From Streptomyces anulatus (GTDB lineage Bacteria; Actinomycetota; Actinomycetes; Streptomycetales; Streptomycetaceae), in the NCBI RefSeq assembly GCF_014650675.1, contig NZ_BMVK01000018.1, positions 62,001 through 126,000 of the forward strand: a stretch of 64,000 nt of DNA. Reading direction: 5' to 3'. The translations under genes and the position numbers were made by a program. The first letter of the stretch is position 1; every line of letters starts with the position of its first letter. Below the pieces are notes generated by a model. That model was given only the letters and a program-made list of their open reading frames with translations. It did not search any database and was not told the origin of the DNA. Of this stretch, positions 7,416 through 14,278 are shown piece after piece.

Positions 7416-8519
7416 GTGGTGCAGCTGCGCAGGGCCAAGTGGATCCCGTTGGGGGTCATCGTGCTGGGCGTCGTGCTGGACCTGGTCACCCCGACGGGCG
7501 TGACGTCCGCGCCCCTGCTGATGGCCGCCCCGGTCGCCGCGGCGCCGCTGCTGACCCTGCGCGGCATCATCGCGACCGGTGCCCTCGCGATGGCCGTCCA
7601 CGCGGGTCTCGCCTGGTACGACGGCACCTTCGGCTGGCAGCGCGGCGTCGCCAACCAGCTCACCCTTCTGGCCGTAACCGCGCTGGCCGTCTTCATCAAC
7701 CGCGCCCTGGAGGGCGGGAACGCCCGGACCCGTCGCGCGCGCCATATCGCCGCCGTGGCCCAGAGCGCCGTCCTGCCCAGGCCCCCCTCACGCCTCGGCG
7801 AGCTCCGGATCGCCGCCCGGTACGTGCCCGCCGAGAACGAGGCGATGATCGGCGGCGACCTCTACGTCGTCCAGGACACCCCGCACGGGGTGCGCGTGAT
7901 GGTCGGGGACGTCCGTGGGAAGGGCCTGGGCGCGGTCAGCGCGGTCTGCGCGGATCTGGGAGCCTTCCGTTACGCGGCGGACGAGGCGGAGGACCTGCCG
8001 GGCCTGGTGACCGCGCTGGAGCGGGCCCTCCTGCGCGAGGGCGGCCGGCGCGGCGGCCAGGAACAGGACGAGGGGTTCACCACCGCGCTGATCGCCGAGT
8101 TCGCCGAAGACCTGGGCTCCGTACGCGTCGCCAACCGGGGGCATCCGCCGCCGGTGCTGCTGGACGCCGAGGGCCTGGCCACCGTCCTCGGCCCCTCCGA
8201 GGAGGCGCCCCCGCTCGGCATGAGCGCCCTGGGGACCTGGTCGTGCCCGGTCGACACGTTCCCGTTCCCGCCCGGCGCCACCCTCATCTGCTACACGGAC
8301 GGGGTCACCGAGGCCCGCGACGAGTCCGGGGTCTTCTACGACGCGTCCGTCCGGCTGCCCTTCCTCGTCCGCCACCGCGCGCTGATCGGTGACCCCGCCA
8401 CCCCGGCGCAGATCCTCCACCTGCTGATCGAGGACGTCGGGCACCACACCGGCGGCCGGATCCAGGACGATCAGGCACTCCTCGCGCTGCACCGCCCCCG
8501 GGCCCGCCCGTACGCGTAA
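7416..8519 (+). CDS. membrane-anchored PP2C (SpoIIE-type) Ser/Thr phosphatase
   Basis: A 367-residue protein with about four amino-terminal membrane helices (residues 10-98, including WIPLGVIVLGVVLDLV and LLAVTALAVFIN), then a SpoIIE/RsbU-type phosphatase domain (about 125-362). Metal-binding aspartates are seen in MIGGDLYVV (D148), VGDVRGKG (D165), CYTDGVTEARD and a final QDDQALL. These enzymes dephosphorylate anti-anti-sigma factors in partner-switching pathways. The start is a GTG at 7416 or the adjacent GTG at 7419, with GGGGAG just before. It lies 64 bp after the DUF5753 regulator and may share its transcript. A GHKL ATPase nearby gives a plausible pathway partner, but that is inference. 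Confidence 0.88.
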   Translation: MVQLRRAKWIPLGVIVLGVVLDLVTPTGVTSAPLLMAAPVAAAPLLTLRGIIATGALAMAVHAGLAWYDGTFGWQRGVANQLTLLAVTALAVFINRALEGGNARTRRARHIAAVAQSAVLPRPPSRLGELRIAARYVPAENEAMIGGDLYVVQDTPHGVRVMVGDVRGKGLGAVSAVCADLGAFRYAADEAEDLPGLVTALERALLREGGRRGGQEQDEGFTTALIAEFAEDLGSVRVANRGHPPPVLLDAEGLATVLGPSEEAPPLGMSALGTWSCPVDTFPFPPGATLICYTDGVTEARDESGVFYDASVRLPFLVRHRALIGDPATPAQILHLLIEDVGHHTGGRIQDDQALLALHRPRARPYA

Positions 8520-8651
8520 CGGCCGCGGCACCGCCCCACACACCCGCCCGGTTCGGGTTTGAGGAGCCGATCGTCGGTCACCCGCACGGAAGGCACGTAC
8601 GGCAAGCGACGTACGACGTATCGACATCGGGAGTGAGCGGAGTTGAGCAGC

Positions 8652-8918
8652 ATGGAGAACTGGCGCCTGCACGCCGTCTGCCGTGAGGAGGACCCGGACC
8701 TGTTCTTCCCCATCGGGAGCACGGGCCCCGCCGTCGTCCAGACCGAGGAGGCCAAGGCCGTCTGCCGGACCTGTCCGGTGCAGGCCGCCTGCCTGGAGTG
8801 GGCCCTGGAGAACAAGCAGGACTCCGGCGTCTGGGGCGGCCTGTCCGAGAACGAGCGGCGCTCCCTGAAGCGCCGCAGCCGCAGGCGGGCGGAGGCCCGG
8901 GGGCGCGGTCCGGCGTGA
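8652..8918 (+). CDS. WhiB-family iron-sulfur transcription factor
   Basis: An 88-residue Wbl protein. Four cysteines (C10, C38, C41, C47, in AVCREEDPD and VCRTCPVQAAC) form the C-Xn-C-X2-C-X5-C [4Fe-4S] ligand set, followed by the GVWGG turn (59-63) and a basic tail KRRSRRR. Wbl proteins bind the sigma-70 factor domain 4 and tune transcription of development or redox genes. REEDPDLFFPIG resembles the WblE/WhiB1-like class. The ATG at 8652 has GGAG nine bases upstream; a TTG at 8643 in frame would add three residues. The 130-bp upstream gap holds repeated GACGTACG-type words, not clearly an operator. Confidence 0.95.
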   Translation: MENWRLHAVCREEDPDLFFPIGSTGPAVVQTEEAKAVCRTCPVQAACLEWALENKQDSGVWGGLSENERRSLKRRSRRRAEARGRGPA

Positions 8919-9005
8919 CCCGCACCGCGGGATCCCCCGGCCCCGGAACGGCGACTGTGCCGACACGGGTTCGTCATACGCGGACAAGTGGGTACACGAT
9001 GAGCC

Positions 9006-9335
9006 ATGGACACCACCGTTTGGCTCGTTCTCGGCGTCGTGGCCGTGCTGATCATGCTGGCATCGGCCGTCGTGCTCCTGGTGCGCGTCTTCAAGGCCAG
9101 GAAGCTGCTGGTCGACGCCGGGATCCCGCTGCGCAGCAAGGCGCTCGTCTGGGCGGCCGTCATCTACACCGTGTCACCGGTCGACCTGCTGCCCGACCCC
9201 GTCTACCTCGACGACATCGGCTTCCTGCTGGTCGCCCTGCGCTCCCTCCACTCGGCGGCGTCGGCCGCCGGAGTGCGCCCGGGTACCCGGGCCGAGAACC
9301 CTCCGCTGGAGAGCCGCCCGGACGCCGTGGGCTGA
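9006..9335 (+). CDS. DUF1232 (YkvA-type) small membrane protein
   Basis: A 109-residue protein. It has an amino-terminal transmembrane helix (VWLVLGVVAVLIMLASAVVLLV, residues 5-27), a basic stretch (RVFKARKLL), and the DUF1232 core WAAVIYTVSPVDLLPDPVYLDDIGF (about 48-74) with its conserved P-x-D-L-(I/L)-P-D. The family's function is not established. It stands alone downstream of the WhiB gene and convergent with the DUF6777-like gene. Confidence 0.85.
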   Translation: MDTTVWLVLGVVAVLIMLASAVVLLVRVFKARKLLVDAGIPLRSKALVWAAVIYTVSPVDLLPDPVYLDDIGFLLVALRSLHSAASAAGVRPGTRAENPPLESRPDAVG

Positions 9336-9383
9336 GACCGGGCCCGCCGAGCTGATCCACGCGCCCGCGCGACCCCGGCCTCC

Positions 9384-10745
9384 TCAGCTGAACGCGGGAG
9401 CCCCCTGCGGGGCCGTCCCCGGTCCGGGGTCCTGCGGGGCCGGGGAGTCCGGCCCCGGCGGCTGCGGGGCCGACTGCGAGTCGGGCGGGGTCTCCGGCGC
9501 GGGTTCGGTCGCCGGGGCGTCGGGCGGCGGCTCCGAGGTCGCCGGGTCCTCCGGCGGGGGCGGTTCGGAGGTCGCCGGATCGTCGCCGGGCCGCGACGCC
9601 GGGTCCTCCGGCGAGGGCTCCGACGGAGTGGCCCCGGACGACGAGGGGCAGGGGCGGTCGGTTCCGGGCGGGCAGGGGGAGGCCGACGCGTCCTTCGGCG
9701 GGTCCGTCTTCTTGTCGTCGTCGCCCGTGTCGCCGGCCTGCCGTTCGAACCAGTCGCCGTTCTCCGGGTCGACCATCACGAACTCCTTCACCGGCTTCTT
9801 CGCCGGCTCCACCACGACCACGTCGGAGGCTCGATAGCCCGGCCACGCCTTGCCCGTCTGGCGCGGGTCCTCCTGCGCCACGGGCGGCAGCAGCGGGTTC
9901 CCGCACGCACAGCGGACCCGGGGCACGCCCCGGTTGTCGACGAGGACCGCCGTACCCGCCTGGAGCACCGCCTGATAGGCGTTGGCCTCGCCGTCCTGGT
10001 AACCGTGGTTGGTGACGCGGGTGTCCATCCGCAGCGTCACGGGAGTGAGCCCCCGCAGATAGCCGGGCACGGCGGACGGTTCGATGTCCTGGACCGAGGC
10101 GAACGCCCGGTTCTTGTCCGGAGCCGCCTGCAGCACCTTGATCTGCTGCTCCACATCGCAACTGGCGACCTTCCGGGTGCCCCCGTACAGCCCGGGGGCC
10201 GCGCCGTCCACGCCCCGCGTCGCCTGGGTTCCGGTCCTCGACGCGCTCGGTGCGACGGACGGGCTGGCGGTGCCGGGCTCGGGCTCGCTGTCGCGGGCCG
10301 TGGACTCCGTGAACGGATCCGGCCCGGAGTCGCCCGCCGCCTGGAGGAAGACCTCGCCGCCCGCCTTCGACCCGCCGTCGGGCCGGGTCAGGACGACGAC
10401 CAGCACGACCGCGGCGACCAGGGCCGTCGCGATCGCCGCGATCCGGGGTACCGAACGCCACCAGGGGCGGCCCGGCCCGGGGCCGGGGGCGGCGCCCGAG
10501 CCGCTGCCCGGGTCGCTGGGGCCGCCGCCGGAAGCCCCGGAGCCGCCCGAATCGCCGCCGTCACCCGAGCCGCCCGAGCCCCCCGAACCGTGCGGTCCGC
10601 CGTGGTCGCCGCCGCCGCTGGGCGGGCCGGGCGGCGGGCTGGAAACGGTGGGAGGGGGCGGTGCGGGTTCGGTCTCCGACGGGCCCGAGAGCGGGCCGGA
10701 CGGCGGTCCTGTGGGGCGGCCGGATGGCGGCGGTTGGACACTCAC
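9384..10745 (-). CDS. DUF6777-like membrane-anchored protein with Pro-rich ends
   Basis: A 453-residue protein. Residues 1-95 are Pro/Gly/Ser-rich and cytoplasmic by prediction, a single helix follows (IAAIATALVAAVVLVVVLT, about 103-122), then an extracellular domain (about 130-340) with GEVFLQAAGDSGPDPFT, a C-x-C pair (VRCACGNPL) and W-P-G-Y. The last 110 residues are again Pro/Glu/Ser-rich with repeats of DPATSEPPP. The core matches my memory of the actinomycete DUF6777 family found beside streptophobe genes, which it is here (divergent, 194 bp apart). The function is unknown. The low-complexity ends probably span peptidoglycan or bind partners. Confidence 0.75.
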   Translation of the reverse strand: MSVQPPPSGRPTGPPSGPLSGPSETEPAPPPPTVSSPPPGPPSGGGDHGGPHGSGGSGGSGDGGDSGGSGASGGGPSDPGSGSGAAPGPGPGRPWWRSVPRIAAIATALVAAVVLVVVLTRPDGGSKAGGEVFLQAAGDSGPDPFTESTARDSEPEPGTASPSVAPSASRTGTQATRGVDGAAPGLYGGTRKVASCDVEQQIKVLQAAPDKNRAFASVQDIEPSAVPGYLRGLTPVTLRMDTRVTNHGYQDGEANAYQAVLQAGTAVLVDNRGVPRVRCACGNPLLPPVAQEDPRQTGKAWPGYRASDVVVVEPAKKPVKEFVMVDPENGDWFERQAGDTGDDDKKTDPPKDASASPCPPGTDRPCPSSSGATPSEPSPEDPASRPGDDPATSEPPPPEDPATSEPPPDAPATEPAPETPPDSQSAPQPPGPDSPAPQDPGPGTAPQGAPAFS

Positions 10746-10939
10746 GGTTCTCTGCTCCCCGACGTCGGGTACCCGCCCCGGACGTCCCTGCCCGGTCCCG
10801 TTTCCGTACCGGACGCATCAGTCGGCAATCCAGGGCATTTCGCCTCATTGTCTGTCCCGTCCCGGTGGTCCCCGCAAGCGGAGGGAGGAACCGGTTTCCC
10901 CGGGGAGCGGAGCGTTCGGTCCCTGCTTAGCGTGGTGGC

Positions 10940-12226
10940 GTGAACGTCCGGGCGAGTAATGACGAGAACAGCGCACGCTCCACCCACGGCTGGCGCGACG
11001 CGCTCCTGGCGGTCCTCACCGGTGTGCTGGCCATGGTGGTGACCGCGGCGCTGGGCCTGTGGGCCGCCGGCGCCGCCGGGCTGCCCGGCGGCGCGTTCCC
11101 GGCCGTCGTCGCCGCGGTGGTGGTGATGGCGGCGGGCGGCTCCGTCGGACTCTCCGGGGGCGCCGGTTCCCTCGTGGGGACGCAGGCCGACCTCTCGGTC
11201 CTGCCGCTCTCGGTGACCCTGGTGGGCGCACTCCTGGTCGCCCGGGGATTCCTCCGCCCGCTCCACCACCGGGCCGTCGCCGGAGGCCGCGAACTGGCCG
11301 GCTGGGCGGGCCGTGTCGCCGCCCTGTGGGTCGTCGCGCTGATCGTGCTCTCGCTGATCGCCCGGCACACCTTCACCCTTTCGGTCGACGACCTCACCGA
11401 CAGCGGGGCCGGGGACCTCCTCGGCGACTCCCCGAAGATCGGATTCCGGGCGGAGATCCCGCTCACCCTGGTCTTCGGGCTGCTGTGGCTGGCCGGTGTC
11501 CTCGTGCTGGCCCTGCTCGTCTCACGCGGGGCCCCGCTCCCGGCCCGGCTGCTGCGCTTCCAGGAAGCGGTGCGCCCGGCGGCGTACGCCATGGTGGCGC
11601 TGCTCCTCGCGTGCGTCGCGCTCGGCGTCGTCGCCGGACTCGTCGTGATGATCACGCGCGGGCACCCCGCCGAGACCGCCGCGGTACTCCTCCTCGGCCT
11701 GCCCAACCTGGTCTGGCTCGCGCTCACCCTCGGCCTCGGCGCGTCCTGGGAGGGCAAGGTGGAGGGCCCCTTCGGGCTGCCCATGCCCCAGGTGCTCGAC
11801 TCCGTCCTGCGCACCCCCGACCTCTCCACCCTGAACCTGAGCACCCTCGCCGAACAGGACGGGCGTGTGCGCTGGCTCGTGGTCGTCGCCGCCGTGCTGG
11901 TGCTCGCCGCGGCCTTCCTCATGGCGGCCCGGTCGCCCGCCGGTACGCGGCTGTGGCAGCACGCGGTCCATATGGCGGTGGCGCTCACCCTGACGGTGCT
12001 GTTCATCTGCCTCACCGCCCGGATCTCCGCCCACTACGGACTGTCCCTGCTGGGCCTCGGGGACCTGGGAGGCGGACTCGGCGGGGAGGTGTCGCTGCGC
12101 CCGAAGCTGTGGACGGCGCTCGGGTTCGCGGCGCTGTGGGGCCTGGTCACGGGCTTCCTCGGCGGCCTCGCGGCCTCCCGCGTGCACCGGCGCGGCGAGG
12201 TCCCCGACGCGGGGTCCGGCTCCTGA
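10940..12226 (+). CDS. streptophobe family polytopic membrane protein
   Basis: A 428-residue, very hydrophobic protein with about ten membrane helices and a GWRDALLAVLTGVLAMV start. An exoplasmic loop holds FTLSVDDLTDSGAGDLLGDSP, and GLPNLVWLALTLGLGASWEGK is a conserved loop. It fits the actinomycete streptophobe family, whose role is not established. It is divergent from the DUF6777-like gene and convergent with the Ser/Thr kinase operon, an arrangement suggesting the group is functionally linked to signalling at the membrane. The start is a GTG at 10940. A TTAGCG word about ten bases upstream raises the possibility of a leaderless transcript. Confidence 0.75.
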   Translation: MNVRASNDENSARSTHGWRDALLAVLTGVLAMVVTAALGLWAAGAAGLPGGAFPAVVAAVVVMAAGGSVGLSGGAGSLVGTQADLSVLPLSVTLVGALLVARGFLRPLHHRAVAGGRELAGWAGRVAALWVVALIVLSLIARHTFTLSVDDLTDSGAGDLLGDSPKIGFRAEIPLTLVFGLLWLAGVLVLALLVSRGAPLPARLLRFQEAVRPAAYAMVALLLACVALGVVAGLVVMITRGHPAETAAVLLLGLPNLVWLALTLGLGASWEGKVEGPFGLPMPQVLDSVLRTPDLSTLNLSTLAEQDGRVRWLVVVAAVLVLAAAFLMAARSPAGTRLWQHAVHMAVALTLTVLFICLTARISAHYGLSLLGLGDLGGGLGGEVSLRPKLWTALGFAALWGLVTGFLGGLAASRVHRRGEVPDAGSGS

Positions 12227-12259
12227 GCCGACACCGCCCCCGAGGTCTCAGTCCCAGTC

Positions 12260-13279
12260 TCAGACTCGGCCGGCGTCCGGGAACACCGGGGCGGCCCAGC
12301 GCGGCGGCGCGGGCGGCGGTTCGGGAGCTGCCGACCAGGAACCGGCCGGTGCGTCCACCCGGGTCGGCGCGTGCTCGCCGGGCCGGAGGCCCGCCGCCGC
12401 GGCCCGCAACGCGGCGACGAACCGCAGGCAGGTCTCGTAACGGTCCTCCGGGGACTTGGCGAGCGCCTTCGCCAGTACGCCGTCGACGGCGTCGGGAAGA
12501 CCGGGTCGCAGCGCGCTGGGCGGGGCCGGCGGGTCGTACTGGTGGGCCCACAGCAGCGCCATGTCGTCGTCCCGCTGGAAGGGCGGCGCACCCGTCAGGG
12601 TCTCCTGGACGACGCAGGCGAGGCTGTACACGTCGCACCGCCCGTCCACGGGCCGCCCGGAGATCTGTTCCGGCGCCACGTAGTCCAAGGTGCCGACGAA
12701 CTGGCCGACCGTGGTGAACCCGGTCAGCGACAGCGACTTCTTCGTCAGCCCGAAGTCCGTGAGGTACACGTGCTCGGGATGGTCGCTGTCGGTGCCCGCC
12801 GCCACCAGGATGTTGCCGGGCTTGACGTCCCGGTGCACCAGGTCGTGGTCGTGGGCCGCGTCGAGCGCGGAGGCGACCTGCGCGGCGATCCGGACCGCGG
12901 CCGTCAGGTCCAGCGGTCCGCGCCGGTCGATCAGGACGCGCAGATCGGCGCCCGCGACGAAACGCATGGCGATGTAGAGCAGCCCCTCCGTCTCGCCCGC
13001 CTCGAACACCGGCACGATGTGGGGGTGGTCGATCGCTGCCGCCACGCGTGACTCGTGGGTGAACCGCTGCCGGAAGGTGTCGTTGCGGGCCAGTTCGGGG
13101 GCGAGCAGTTTCAGCGCGACGATCCGGTCCAGCCGCAGGTCCTTGGCGCGGTAGACGACCGCCATGCCGCCGCGGCCGATCTCGGCCTCCACCAGGTAGC
13201 TCGCGATCCGCCTGCCGACGAGATCGTCCTCGCGCCCGGTGGGCAGCCCGGCGTCGTGCGACGGAGGCGGCGGCGCCAT
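12260..13279 (-). CDS. soluble Hanks-type Ser/Thr protein kinase
   Basis: A 339-residue kinase with all catalytic landmarks: glycine loop IGRGGMAVVY (34-43), K57 in VALKLL, HRD at 149-151 with VKPGN, DFG at 175-177, an activation loop with TGFTTVGQFVGT, and APE at 202-204. No transmembrane helix or PASTA domain follows, unlike PknB, so it is cytoplasmic. The Pro-rich tail contains APTRVDAP (304-311), strikingly like the ten EPTRVV repeats of the gene just upstream. The gene is the last of a minus-strand operon (FHA-ABC transporter, repeat protein, kinase) with gaps of only 9 and 6 bp. I infer that it phosphorylates the repeat protein and probably the transporter. Confidence 0.95.
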   Translation of the reverse strand: MAPPPPSHDAGLPTGREDDLVGRRIASYLVEAEIGRGGMAVVYRAKDLRLDRIVALKLLAPELARNDTFRQRFTHESRVAAAIDHPHIVPVFEAGETEGLLYIAMRFVAGADLRVLIDRRGPLDLTAAVRIAAQVASALDAAHDHDLVHRDVKPGNILVAAGTDSDHPEHVYLTDFGLTKKSLSLTGFTTVGQFVGTLDYVAPEQISGRPVDGRCDVYSLACVVQETLTGAPPFQRDDDMALLWAHQYDPPAPPSALRPGLPDAVDGVLAKALAKSPEDRYETCLRFVAALRAAAAGLRPGEHAPTRVDAPAGSWSAAPEPPPAPPRWAAPVFPDAGRV

Positions 13280-13285
13280 CGGCCG

Positions 13286-14269
13286 TCACCGCCCCGCGTC
13301 CCCCGACGTCCCGCCGCCGGGCGGTTCGTCGGGCCCGGTGACGGTGATCGCCCGGGTGGGTTCGGCTGCGTCCGGGGTCACGACGCGGGTGGGTTCGGGC
13401 GCGTCCGGGCGGACCACACGGGTCGGCTCGGGATCGTCGGACGTGACGACGCGGGTGGGTTCGGGGCCGTCCGGGGCGACGACGCGGGTGGGTTCGGGGC
13501 CGTCCGGTGCGACGACGCGGGTGGGTTCGGGGCCGTCTGGTGCGACGACGCGGGTGGGTTCGGGGCCGTCTGGTGCGACGACGCGGGTGGGTTCGGGGCC
13601 GTCCGGGGCGACGACGCGGGTGGGTTCGGGGCCGTCCGGTGCGACCACGCGGGTGGGCTCCAGATCCGGTTCCTCACCGGCCGCCATCCGCGGGGGTTCC
13701 GCGGCGGGAGCGGGAGCGGGAGCAGGGGCGGGGGCAGGAGCCGGGGCCGGGGCCTCCCCGGACCCGGACGCCGGGCCCGCCGCTCCCGGGCCCGCCTGTG
13801 CCGCGTACGTGCTCAGCCGGGTCCCGTCGCAGAAGACCCACCGCTCGTGCTCGGCGTCGTACAGCCACACCGACTCCCCGTCCACCACCATCCCCACCCG
13901 AAGCCCCCGCGTCCGCTGCCGGAAACCCTCCCCGTCGCTGCGGCCCTCGGCCAGGTCCTGGGCGGCGCGGCGGTACTGGGTCAGCGACTCCTCCGCCCTT
14001 CCCAGCAGCGGTCGCGGATCCGCGGTGCGCGCGAGCGGCTGGCCTGCGGCCGGAGGCGGCTGCGGTACGGATACGAGGAGCCGCCCGTCGACCCAGGCCG
14101 ACCAGCCGTTGGAGCAGGCGACGTACGCCCAGTCCCCGCGCCGGTCCCGCAACTCCACCGGCAGCAGGGCGTCCAGCGGATCGGTGGGACGGGCGACGTC
14201 AGGAGACTCCCAGGCGGGCAGCCCGTCCGGCGGGACGACATGCGTGGGGCGGAAGGCCGGGGTCGCCAT
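13286..14269 (-). CDS. repeat scaffold protein: SH3-like segment plus ten EPTRVV repeats
   Basis: A 327-residue protein of no family I recognise. Residues 40-66 (RDRRGDWAYVACSNGWSAWVDG) look like a small SH3-type fold; a further W/Y-rich part near 128-150 has ESVWLYDAEHERWVFCDG. A Pro-Ala tract (174-190) leads to ten exact 11-residue repeats at 204-313: six EPTRVVAPDGP, then EPTRVV-TSDDP, -RPDAP, -TPDAA and EPTRAITVTGP. Each offers one threonine with valine or isoleucine at +2/+3, the sort of site FHA domains bind once phosphorylated. A lone N-terminal RPTHVVPPDG (7-16) resembles the unit. It sits between a two-FHA transporter and a kinase in one operon. A role as a multivalent phospho-scaffold is my inference. 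Confidence 0.85.
   Translation of the reverse strand: MATPAFRPTHVVPPDGLPAWESPDVARPTDPLDALLPVELRDRRGDWAYVACSNGWSAWVDGRLLVSVPQPPPAAGQPLARTADPRPLLGRAEESLTQYRRAAQDLAEGRSDGEGFRQRTRGLRVGMVVDGESVWLYDAEHERWVFCDGTRLSTYAAQAGPGAAGPASGSGEAPAPAPAPAPAPAPAPAAEPPRMAAGEEPDLEPTRVVAPDGPEPTRVVAPDGPEPTRVVAPDGPEPTRVVAPDGPEPTRVVAPDGPEPTRVVAPDGPEPTRVVTSDDPEPTRVVRPDAPEPTRVVTPDAAEPTRAITVTGPDEPPGGGTSGDAGR
13331..13660 (-). repeat. ten tandem 33-bp in-frame repeats
   Basis: Ten units of exactly 33 bp encode the EPTRVV array. The CGGGTGGG word recurs at 13353, 13386, 13419, 13452, 13485, 13518, 13551, 13584, 13617 and 13650. The six units at the upper-coordinate end (N-terminal in the protein) are nearly identical at DNA level, differing mainly in GGGGCG versus GGTGCG and in one CCG/CTG. 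The last four are diverged. This implies recent expansion from the N-terminal side, and the copy number probably varies between strains. Confidence 0.97.
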
Positions 14270-14278
14270 GGAACCGCC

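Noticed and set aside
13331..13660. CRISPR array
   Set aside because: The 33-bp units are directly abutting with no unique spacers, and they keep one reading frame inside a coding gene.
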